Shown: positions 1 through 4,796 of the stretch, in pieces
Layout: each line of letters opens with the position of its first letter
How positions within the stretch are numbered: position 1 is the first letter of the stretch
Assembly: GCA_050740255.1 (NCBI GenBank)
Contig: JBOICV010000066.1
Coordinates: forward strand, 1-5,165
Reading direction: 5' to 3'
Length of the DNA: 5,165 bases
Source of the DNA: JBOICV01 sp050740255
GTDB lineage: Bacteria; Pseudomonadota; Gammaproteobacteria; Nevskiales; JBOICV01
The notes under the pieces: model-generated
Seen by the model: only the letters and a program-made list of their open reading frames with translations
Databases searched by the model: none
What the model was told of the DNA's origin: nothing
Position numbers and translations under genes: made by a program

Positions 1-268
1 CCTGTCCGTCGCGCCACTCCGCAATCTGGATCTCCGGCTTGGCCTCCGGATGGAAACTGAAAAACAGCCGGCCGTCCGCGCTGACAGCGAGATTGCCTGG
101 CGGTGAGGGCAGATCGGCGACGAGTTCCAGCACCTCAGCATTCAGTTCCGGCGTACCCGTACGATCCGGAAATATTTCACCACCGCCATAGCGCAGCCGC
201 AATAGCACGGCCAACGCCACCAGCAGCGTGAGCAACAGTACCGTCACCGCCATAAGCGCGCGTTTCAT
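1..268 (-). CDS. Membrane-anchored major royal jelly protein / SMP-30-like protein, N-terminal part only
   Basis: Reading the minus strand from the ATG at 268-266 gives 89 residues before the window ends. Residues 1-25 are a basic start (MKRAL) followed by a Leu/Val/Ala-rich stretch, which is an N-terminal membrane anchor or uncleaved signal peptide. Residues of about 47-89 contain PPGNLAVSADGRLFFSFHPE and then IAEWRDG. This resembles the first beta-propeller blade of bacterial major royal jelly / L-dopachrome tautomerase-related proteins (PF03022), a clan of six-bladed propellers that also includes gluconolactonases. The substrate is unknown and the catalytic region lies outside the window. 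The start overlaps the rnt stop as ATGA (268-265). A Shine-Dalgarno-like AGAAGG lies inside the last rnt codons about 9 nt upstream, so translation is probably coupled to rnt. The family call rests on one motif block recognised by eye; a generic SMP-30/NHL propeller is the main alternative. Confidence 0.68.
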   Translation of the reverse strand, partial: MKRALMAVTVLLLTLLVALAVLLRLRYGGGEIFPDRTGTPELNAEVLELVADLPSPPGNLAVSADGRLFFSFHPEAKPEIQIAEWRDGQ

Positions 269-975
269 GATCTGATGCCTTCTTCGACCGGCGCCGCAGC
301 TGTACCGGCGACAGGAATGGGTGGAGCCACGGCCAGCGCCTGCTCGAACAAGGGCCGAAACCGGTTGACGATCAGGCAGAACAAATCGGCCGTACGCTCG
401 GTGTCGTAGCGCGCCGAATGCGCTGCAGCGTCTTCCCAGGGCAAGCCGCAAGCCTCAGTCGCGCGCCGCAGGACCGTCTGACCGCAGGCCACGCCGGCCA
501 GGGTCGCGGTATCGAATACGCTGAAAGGATGAAAGGGACTGCGCTTGAGATTGCAACGCTCTGCGGCCGCGTTGACAAAGCCGAGATCGAAATGAGCGTT
601 ATGTCCAACCAGAATCGCACGGGTACAACCCTGCTGGCTCATCACCTCGCGCACGCGTTTGAAAATGTGATTCAACGCGTCCTTTTCCGGCACTGCGGGA
701 CGCAAGGGGTGGTGCGGATCAATGCCGTTGACTTGCAGCGCGGCCGCCTCGATGTTGGCGCCGGGAAAGGGCTGTACATGAAACCACAGCGTCTCTTCGC
801 GTCGCAGGTTGCCGGCCGGGTCCATACCCAGAATCACCGCGGCGATCTCCAGCAAGGCATCGGTCTTGCTATTGAAGCCGCCGGTTTCCACGTCTACAAC
901 CACGGGCAGAAACCCGCGGAAACGCCGCGCCATCGGCCCGGGCGTCGTCTCGACGGCGAGCGGTTCAGACGACAC
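265..975 (-). CDS. rnt: Ribonuclease T (DEDDh 3'-5' exoribonuclease)
   Basis: RNase T is a homodimeric DEDDh exonuclease that trims the 3' ends of tRNA, 5S and 23S rRNA and also removes 3' overhangs from DNA. All three exo motifs are visible, numbering from the GTG at 975: Exo I DVETGG (D28, E30), Exo II GHNAHFD (D130), and Exo III HSARYDTE (H186, D191). These match the five catalytic residues of the E. coli enzyme with a constant offset of 5. The GTG at 975 is preferred because AAAGG lies 10 nt upstream and because, from memory, Pseudomonas RNase T also extends beyond the MARRFRG segment. It overlaps the pyrC stop by 11 bp. The alternatives are ATG 933 (222 aa, poor SD) and ATG 1026 (253 aa, 62-bp overlap with pyrC). 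The protein ends in an Ala/Pro-rich tail of about 22 residues that the E. coli protein lacks. At the position of E. coli F77, a base-stacking Phe, there is a Val (V82). Identity is secure; the start is not. Confidence 0.95.
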   Translation of the reverse strand: MSSEPLAVETTPGPMARRFRGFLPVVVDVETGGFNSKTDALLEIAAVILGMDPAGNLRREETLWFHVQPFPGANIEAAALQVNGIDPHHPLRPAVPEKDALNHIFKRVREVMSQQGCTRAILVGHNAHFDLGFVNAAAERCNLKRSPFHPFSVFDTATLAGVACGQTVLRRATEACGLPWEDAAAHSARYDTERTADLFCLIVNRFRPLFEQALAVAPPIPVAGTAAAPVEEGIRS

Positions 976-1999
976 GCCAGCCCAGCCTTTCGCCCGCGCA
1001 CAGGGGTACGAGTTCCTCAGCTTCACCGAAGGGGTATTTTGCCGGCACCTGCCACTCCTCCCGCTTCAACGTCAGCTTTTCGGTATTGCGCGGCAAGCCG
1101 TAGAAATCAGGGCCGTGGAAGCTGGCAAAGGCTTCCAGACGCTCAAGTGCGCCGGCCGCCTCGAACACTGCGGCGTACAGCTCCATCGCCGCATGCGCGG
1201 AGTAAATGCCGGCGCAGCCGCAGCTCGTTTCCTTGGCTTGGCGCGCATGCGGCGCGCTGTCGGTGCCCAGAAAAAACCGCGGATGCCCGCTGGTGGCTGC
1301 TTCCAGCACGGCGCGACGATGGGATTCGCGCTTCAGCACCGGCAGGCAGTAAGCGTGCGGCCGGATGCCGCCGCGAAACAGCTCGTTACGGTTATAACGC
1401 ATATGCTGCGGCGTCACGGTCGCGGCAATGGATTCTTCGGCAGTCTTGACGTAGTCCACCGCTTCTTTGGTCGTGATGTGTTCAAAAACCACTTTAAGTT
1501 TCCTGAAACGCTGGCGCAGCGGCATCAGCACCTGCTCGATGAAGCGTGCCTCGCGGTCGAACACGTCCACCTGCGGATCGGTGACCTCGCCATGCACCAG
1601 CAAGGGCAGTCCGAGCGCTTCCATGCGTTCCAACGCCGCATAACATCGCTTGATATCCGTCACGCCTTCGTCTGAATGAGTCGTTGCGCCCGCCGGATAA
1701 AGCTTGACGCCAAATACGACACCGCTCGCCTTGGCGCGTTCGATTTCCTCGGCCGTGGTGCTGTTCGTGAGATAGAGCGTCATCAGCGGAGTAAAACCGG
1801 AGGGGGAAGGCAAGCTCTGCAGAATGCGCTCGCGATAGGCTGCCGCCTGGGCGGTGGTGGTCACCGCCGGTTTCAGGTTGGGCATCACGATGGCGCGCGC
1901 GAATTGACGGGCGCTATGGGCCACCACGCTCTTCAACGCCGCCCCATCCCGCAAATGCAGATGCCAGTCGTCCGGGCGGGTGAGCGTGAGCGTATCCAT
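965..1999 (-). CDS. pyrC: Dihydroorotase, class II (E. coli PyrC type)
   Basis: This enzyme catalyses the reversible cyclisation of N-carbamoyl-L-aspartate to dihydroorotate, the third step of de novo pyrimidine synthesis, in the cytosol. It is a zinc amidohydrolase with a TIM-barrel fold. Numbering from ATG 1999 (344 aa; E. coli has 348), the binuclear metal site is complete: HLHLRDG (H13, H15), the carbamylated Lys in VKLYPAGATT (K99), LLVHGEVTD (H136), FEHITT (H174) and GTDSAPH (D247). The substrate-loop Thr pair at 106-107 is also present. An in-frame ATG at 2023 would add eight residues. ATG 1999 is preferred because it fits the usual family N-terminus and because a candidate promoter overlaps the longer start. 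Neither ATG has a convincing Shine-Dalgarno sequence. The gene leads a leftward operon with rnt, overlapping it by 11 bp if rnt begins at GTG 975, and is divergent from the cupin gene. There is no sign of damage or transfer. Confidence 0.97.
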   Translation of the reverse strand: MDTLTLTRPDDWHLHLRDGAALKSVVAHSARQFARAIVMPNLKPAVTTTAQAAAYRERILQSLPSPSGFTPLMTLYLTNSTTAEEIERAKASGVVFGVKLYPAGATTHSDEGVTDIKRCYAALERMEALGLPLLVHGEVTDPQVDVFDREARFIEQVLMPLRQRFRKLKVVFEHITTKEAVDYVKTAEESIAATVTPQHMRYNRNELFRGGIRPHAYCLPVLKRESHRRAVLEAATSGHPRFFLGTDSAPHARQAKETSCGCAGIYSAHAAMELYAAVFEAAGALERLEAFASFHGPDFYGLPRNTEKLTLKREEWQVPAKYPFGEAEELVPLCAGERLGWRVV

Positions 2000-2007
2000 G
2001 TGAGTAA

Positions 2008-2016
2008 AGTATCGCA
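2008..2016 (-). promoter_or_regulatory. Candidate extended -10 promoter for pyrC operon
   Basis: Read on the minus strand, TGCGATACT carries the TGn extension followed by GATACT, which matches 4 of 6 bases of TATAAT. No good -35 lies 16-18 bp upstream, which is tolerable for an extended -10. Transcription would begin at about 2000-2001, one or two bases before the pyrC ATG at 1999. The mRNA would then be leaderless or nearly so, consistent with the missing Shine-Dalgarno. The divergent gap to the cupin GTG is only 56 bp. This is inference from sequence alone. Confidence 0.3.
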
Positions 2017-2055
2017 CAGGCATTCTTTACGCCGCCGCGAAAAACGGGGGACGCT

Positions 2056-2520
2056 GTGAACGCATTGCGAGGGTATTTGTTGGGTAGTTTGCTGTTGGCA
2101 ATGACTACTGCTGGCGCAGAGCCGGAAACCCTGCCGGGCGGCGCCATCCAGCATGCGGCGGAACAGATGCAATGGCAGGCAGGCCCTGCCGCTTTGCCAC
2201 CCGGCACTCAGCTGATGGTGCTGGAAGGCGATCCGAAAGGTGCCGGCTTGTTCACGCTGCGTCTGAAAGTGCCCGCCGGCACGCGCCTGCCGCCGCATAC
2301 GCATCCGCGTGACGAGCGCGTAACGGTGCTATCCGGGCGCGTCGGTGTCGGCTTTGGCGAACGATTCGACGACAAAGCCCTGCGTTTCTTCGACGCCGGC
2401 AGCTACTACCTCAATCCGGCGGAACTGCCGCACTTTGTGCTGTTTCCCATTGAATCGGTGGTGCAAATCACCGGTATCGGCCCTTGGCAGATGCGACCGG
2501 TGGCCACGGCAAAGCCTTGA
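2056..2520 (+). CDS. Small exported single-domain cupin protein
   Basis: This 154-residue protein has an N-terminal signal peptide: a hydrophobic stretch at about residues 7-17 and a likely type I cleavage after TAGA at residue 21. It is therefore probably periplasmic. The rest is a single cupin barrel. Motif 1 at residues 75-94 fits G(X)5HXH(X)3E(X)6G exactly, with HTHPRDE giving H81, H83 and E87. Motif 2 is a looser version at 114-126 (GSYYLNPAELPH), supplying H126 as the fourth expected metal ligand; the usual Gly before the His is replaced. A metal-binding cupin is therefore likely, but such proteins include dioxygenases, isomerases and sensors, and nothing here identifies a substrate. 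The GTG start at 2056 has a purine-rich GGGGGA a few bases upstream. The gene is divergent from pyrC and lies 88 bp before argG, so its promoter must fall within or very close to the pyrC 5' end. Confidence 0.85.
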   Translation: MNALRGYLLGSLLLAMTTAGAEPETLPGGAIQHAAEQMQWQAGPAALPPGTQLMVLEGDPKGAGLFTLRLKVPAGTRLPPHTHPRDERVTVLSGRVGVGFGERFDDKALRFFDAGSYYLNPAELPHFVLFPIESVVQITGIGPWQMRPVATAKP

Positions 2521-2523
2521 GCT

Positions 2524-2543
2524 GGCGCGTATAATCACGCGCC
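2524..2543 (+). promoter_or_regulatory. Perfect TATAAT inside a 7-bp inverted repeat upstream of argG
   Basis: A perfect -10 hexamer TATAAT occupies 2530-2535. It is embedded in GGCGCGT-(6 nt)-ACGCGCC, a perfect 7-bp inverted repeat at 2524-2530 and 2537-2543. No clear -35 lies 16-18 bp upstream (CGGCAA region). If used, transcription would start at about 2542, leaving an argG leader of about 67 nt. The symmetry could be an operator overlapping the promoter. A weak terminator hairpin for the cupin gene is less likely, because only a broken T-run (TTGATTT) follows. Confidence 0.4.
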
Positions 2544-2567
2544 TTGATTTACGTCCCTGTAATAGAA

Positions 2568-2585
2568 CGCGACATCCATGTCGCG
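2568..2585. repeat. 18-bp inverted repeat in the argG leader (possible operator or leader hairpin)
   Basis: CGCGACAT at 2568-2575 and ATGTCGCG at 2578-2585 are perfect 8-bp inverted arms separated by CC. The element lies 23 bp before the argG start at 2609 and covers the -35 and spacer of the downstream promoter candidate. A dimeric repressor site is one reading. If transcription begins upstream, at about 2542, the same sequence could form a tight leader hairpin. It does not resemble the AT-rich ArgR box consensus, and I do not recognise the regulator. Confidence 0.6.
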
Positions 2586-2596
2586 ACTCTTAGAAT
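2569..2596 (+). promoter_or_regulatory. Candidate promoter immediately upstream of argG
   Basis: GCGACA at 2569-2574 matches 4 of 6 bases of TTGACA. After a 16-bp spacer, TAGAAT at 2591-2596 matches 5 of 6 bases of TATAAT. Transcription would start at about 2603, only about six bases before ATG 2609. That would fit the absence of a Shine-Dalgarno sequence before argG. The -35 and spacer coincide with the 18-bp inverted repeat. It competes with the upstream TATAAT candidate at 2530-2535; the sequence alone cannot decide between them. Confidence 0.35.
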
Positions 2597-2608
2597 ATGC
2601 GTGTTCCC

Positions 2609-3814
2609 ATGACCAAACCGCGCAAAGTCGTGCTGGCCTATTCGGGCGGGCTCGACACCTCGGTCATTCTCAAATGGCTGCAGGATAGCTATGGCTGCGA
2701 GGTGGTGACCTTTACCGCCGACATCGGCCAGGGCGAAGAGCTGGACTCCGTGCGGCCGAAGGCGCAGCAGTTCGGCGTGAAGGAAATCTTCATTGACGAC
2801 TTGCGCGACGAGTTTGCGCGCGATTTCGTGTTTCCGATGTTCCGCGCCAATGCGATTTACGAAGGCGAGTACCTGCTCGGCACCTCGATCGCACGGCCGC
2901 TGATCGCCAAGCGGCTGGTCGAAATCGCCAGGCAGACCGGCGCGGAAGCGATCTCGCATGGCGCCACCGGCAAGGGCAATGACCAGGTGCGCTTCGAGCT
3001 TGGCGCGTATGCACTGCTGCCTGGGATCAAAGTCATTGCGCCGTGGCGCGAGTGGGACCTGACTTCGCGCGAGAAGCTGCTGGCCTACGCCGAGCAGCAC
3101 GGTATTCCCATCCAGAAGCAGGGCAAGAAAAGTCCTTATTCGATGGACGCCAACGCGCTGCACATCTCTTATGAGGGCGGCGTGCTCGAAGACCCGGCGG
3201 CGGAACCCGAAGAAGACATGTGGCGCTGGACGGTCGCGCCGGAGAAAGCGCCCGACAAAGCCGAATACCTGGAACTGACTTACGCAAACGGCGACATCGT
3301 TGCTGTCAATGGCAAGCCGCTACCGCCTTACGGGGTGCTTGCTGCACTGAACCAGCTTGGCGGCAAGCACGGCATCGGCCGGCTGGACCTGGTGGAGAAC
3401 CGCTACGTCGGCATCAAATCCCGCGGCTGTTACGAAACGCCGGGCGGCACCATCATGCTCAAGGCGCACCGCGCTATCGAGTCGCTCTGCCTCGACCGCG
3501 AAGTCGCGCATCTGAAGGACGAGCTGATGCCGCGCTATGCCAGCCTGATTTACAACGGCTACTGGTGGAGCCCCGAGCGTGAGTTGCTGCAGACGATGAT
3601 TGACGAGTCGCAGCAACACGTGAACGGCGTGATACGGGTCAAGCTGTACAAGGGCAATGTCACGGTCGTTGGCCGCAAGTCCGACACGGACTCGTTGTTC
3701 GACGCGGCCATCTCGACGTTCGAAGATGATCGCGGCGCTTATAACCAAAAAGACGCGGAAGGTTTCATCAAGCTCAATGCCTTGCGGCTGAAGCTGCAGG
3801 CCCGGCGCCGCTAG
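2609..3814 (+). CDS. argG: Argininosuccinate synthase
   Basis: ArgG joins citrulline and aspartate, cleaving ATP to AMP and PPi, to give argininosuccinate, the penultimate step of arginine synthesis. It is a cytosolic, usually tetrameric enzyme. The 401-residue reading starts MTKPRKVVLAYSGGLDTS, with the PP-loop ATP site at residues 10-18. SHGATGKGNDQVRFE at 116-130 holds conserved aspartate/citrulline-binding residues, KKSPYSMD follows at about 173-180, and ENRYVGIKSRGCYETPGGT at 263-281 completes the citrulline-binding core. The length matches bacterial ArgG of the Pseudomonas type (about 400-405 aa). An in-frame ATG at 2597 would add four residues (MRVP). ATG 2609 is preferred because it aligns with the family N-terminus and because ATG 2597 abuts a -10-like TAGAAT. 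Neither start has a Shine-Dalgarno. The gene appears to be expressed on its own, with palindromic leader sequences that suggest regulation. No lesion is seen. Confidence 0.98.
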   Translation: MTKPRKVVLAYSGGLDTSVILKWLQDSYGCEVVTFTADIGQGEELDSVRPKAQQFGVKEIFIDDLRDEFARDFVFPMFRANAIYEGEYLLGTSIARPLIAKRLVEIARQTGAEAISHGATGKGNDQVRFELGAYALLPGIKVIAPWREWDLTSREKLLAYAEQHGIPIQKQGKKSPYSMDANALHISYEGGVLEDPAAEPEEDMWRWTVAPEKAPDKAEYLELTYANGDIVAVNGKPLPPYGVLAALNQLGGKHGIGRLDLVENRYVGIKSRGCYETPGGTIMLKAHRAIESLCLDREVAHLKDELMPRYASLIYNGYWWSPERELLQTMIDESQQHVNGVIRVKLYKGNVTVVGRKSDTDSLFDAAISTFEDDRGAYNQKDAEGFIKLNALRLKLQARRR

Positions 3815-3835
3815 CGAACTTCTGATTTATTCGTC

Positions 3836-3901
3836 ACACCGGCCCCCTTCGACGGGCTCAGGACAGGCTTCGACGAGCTCAGGATAAACTCCAGCCGGTG
3901 T
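3836..3901. repeat. Small inverted-repeat-bounded element downstream of argG
   Basis: ACACCGGC at 3836-3843 is the exact reverse complement of GCCGGTGT at 3894-3901. The 50 bp between them hold two near-identical 17-mers. The unit begins 21 bp after the argG stop. It could be a large stem-loop at the 3' end of the argG mRNA or a short dispersed repeat with inverted ends. There is no T-tract, so it is not a classical terminator. Whether it recurs elsewhere cannot be judged from one window. Confidence 0.55.
3847..3884. repeat. Tandem 17-bp direct repeat, CTTCGACRRGCTCAGGA type
   Basis: CTTCGACGGGCTCAGGA (3847-3863) and CTTCGACGAGCTCAGGA (3868-3884) differ at one base and are spaced with a 21-bp period. 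From general knowledge, sequences of the form CTTCGAC-AGGCTCAGGACAGGC are abundant dispersed intergenic repeats in many beta- and gammaproteobacterial genomes, so this is probably one copy of such a family. No coding potential is seen. Confidence 0.7.
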
Positions 3902-3918
3902 CCAGAGCTTTGAAAAGA

Positions 3919-3947
3919 CTGGATTCCGGCCTGCGCCGGAATGACAC
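3919..3947. repeat. REP-like palindromic repeat
   Basis: Positions 3923-3942 form a perfect 8-bp stem, ATTCCGGC / GCCGGAAT, around a CTGC loop, within CTGGATTCC...GGAATGACA. The complementary form, GTCATTCCGGCGCAGGCCGG followed by AATCCAG, is a familiar extragenic palindromic repeat type across Pseudomonadota. It sits 21 bp from the inverted-repeat element at 3836-3901. No T-run follows, so it is better read as a repeat than as a terminator, though it may stabilise the argG mRNA 3' end. Confidence 0.7.
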
Positions 3948-4002
3948 AACAACAATTGATCCGAGATTCCCTGGCGGTGAGCGAACGCGCCGGCGCTTGG
4001 TG

Positions 4003-4008
4003 TACACT
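4003..4008 (+). promoter_or_regulatory. Candidate -10 for the FKBP lipoprotein gene
   Basis: TACACT matches 4 of 6 bases of TATAAT and overlaps the 8-bp palindrome GTGTACAC (4000-4007). The -35 region 16-18 bp upstream (AGCGAA/GCGAAC) is poor. Transcription would start at about 4015, leaving a leader of about 70 nt. That leader holds a small 5-bp hairpin (GGCGG/CCGCC, 4052-4066) just upstream of the AAGGA ribosome-binding site at 4073-4077. A weak terminator reading (GCGCC...GGCGC followed by TCTTTTT) competes for the same sequence. Confidence 0.35.
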
Positions 4009-4085
4009 TGGGCGCTCTTTTTGGCGTTAAAACCCAGGTTTATTGAACAACGGCGGTCTGCCCGCCCTTAGCAAGGATTACTCAT

Positions 4086-4796
4086 ATGAAACGTTTTTCA
4101 GCTCTCCTGCTCGGCGCGCTGCTGCTCGCCGGCTGCGGTTCGGAGAAGACCGACCTCGACAATTTCGAGCAGAAATACAGCTATGCGCTGGGCCAGGACA
4201 TCGGCCGCTCGCTCAAGAATCTGCCGCTCGACATCGAGATGGATTACATGTTCCAGGGTGTGCGCGATGCGCTGGCGGATGAGAAGAAGAGCCTGCTCAC
4301 CGACGAAGAAATGGCGGCAGTGATGAAGGAATTTGCGCAGAAGATGCAGGAAGCGCAGAAGGAAAAGCGCGAAACCCAGACCAAGGAAAACGAGGACATG
4401 GGCAAGGCTTTCCGCGACGAGAATGCCAAGAAGGAAGGCGTTACCACCACCGCCAGCGGTCTGCAGATCGAAACCATCACCAAGGGCGAGGGTGCCCAGC
4501 CCAAGGCCGAAGACACCGTTACCGTGCACTACGTCGGCACGCTGATGGACGGCAAGGAGTTCGACAGCTCGGTCAAACGCGGTCAGCCGGCGACCTTCCC
4601 GCTCAACGGCGTGATCAAGGGCTGGACCGAAGGCCTGCAATTGATGAACGTCGGCGGCAAGTACAAGCTGGTGGTGCCGGCGGAGCTTGCCTATGGCGCC
4701 AACGGCGCCGGCCAGTTGATCGGCCCGAACGCAACCCTCGTGTTCGAGGTGGAACTGATCAGCATCGGTGAGCCGAAAGCCGCTGAGACCAAGTAG
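4086..4796 (+). CDS. Lipoprotein FKBP-type peptidyl-prolyl cis-trans isomerase (FkpA/Mip-like)
   Basis: This 236-residue foldase acts on prolyl bonds of envelope proteins. The N-terminus MKRFSALLLGALLLAGC is a lipoprotein signal with lipobox LAGC and acylated C17. Gly, not Asp, at +2 predicts transfer to the outer membrane. Residues of about 25-85 form the FKBP_N helical dimerisation region (KYSYALGQDIGRSL, then LTDEEMAAVMKEF). A long Lys/Glu-rich helix runs to about 117. The catalytic FKBP domain spans about 121-228, with the pocket aromatic and acidic residues in place: VHYVGTLMDGKEFDSS (Y149, F159, D160), F171, VIKGW (V176, I177, W180), AYG (Y203) and F220. Asn replaces the FKBP12 His in the PPHATLVF loop, as is common in bacteria. 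AAGGA lies 8 nt before the ATG, giving a strong start. E. coli FkpA is a soluble periplasmic protein, so this lipoprotein form is closer to Mip-type proteins. An intrinsic terminator begins 8 bp after the stop. Confidence 0.96.
   Translation: MKRFSALLLGALLLAGCGSEKTDLDNFEQKYSYALGQDIGRSLKNLPLDIEMDYMFQGVRDALADEKKSLLTDEEMAAVMKEFAQKMQEAQKEKRETQTKENEDMGKAFRDENAKKEGVTTTASGLQIETITKGEGAQPKAEDTVTVHYVGTLMDGKEFDSSVKRGQPATFPLNGVIKGWTEGLQLMNVGGKYKLVVPAELAYGANGAGQLIGPNATLVFEVELISIGEPKAAETK

Noticed and set aside
418..1675. Long plus-strand open frames (418-1449 and 809-1675) opposite rnt and pyrC
   Set aside because: They are antisense to two genes with complete catalytic motifs. Their translations are Arg/Ala/Gly-rich with no recognisable domain, as expected for shadow frames in GC-rich DNA.
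2521..2608. ArgR box or riboswitch upstream of argG
   Set aside because: No AT-rich TGAAT...ATTCA-type ArgR half-sites are seen, and the 88-bp gap is too short for known arginine-related riboswitch folds. Only the GC-rich palindromes described are present.
2549..3163. 204-codon minus-strand open frame opposite argG
   Set aside because: It is antisense to the highly conserved ArgG core and contains no family motif.
3836..3942. Possible CRISPR-like or terminator structure after argG
   Set aside because: There are only two direct repeats with a 4-bp gap and no spacer pattern, so this is not CRISPR. No hairpin here is followed by a T-tract, so it is not an intrinsic terminator.
3987..4024. Weak terminator-like GCGCC...GGCGC hairpin followed by TCTTTTT
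   Set aside because: The stem is only 5 bp with a loop of about 19 nt, and the same bases contain a plausible -10 for the downstream gene. The promoter reading was preferred, at low confidence.
4043..4282. Plus-strand frame overlapping the start of the FKBP gene
   Set aside because: It is out of frame with the FKBP coding sequence, and its translation turns Arg/Ala-rich inside that gene. The AAGGA ribosome-binding site is correctly spaced only for ATG 4086.
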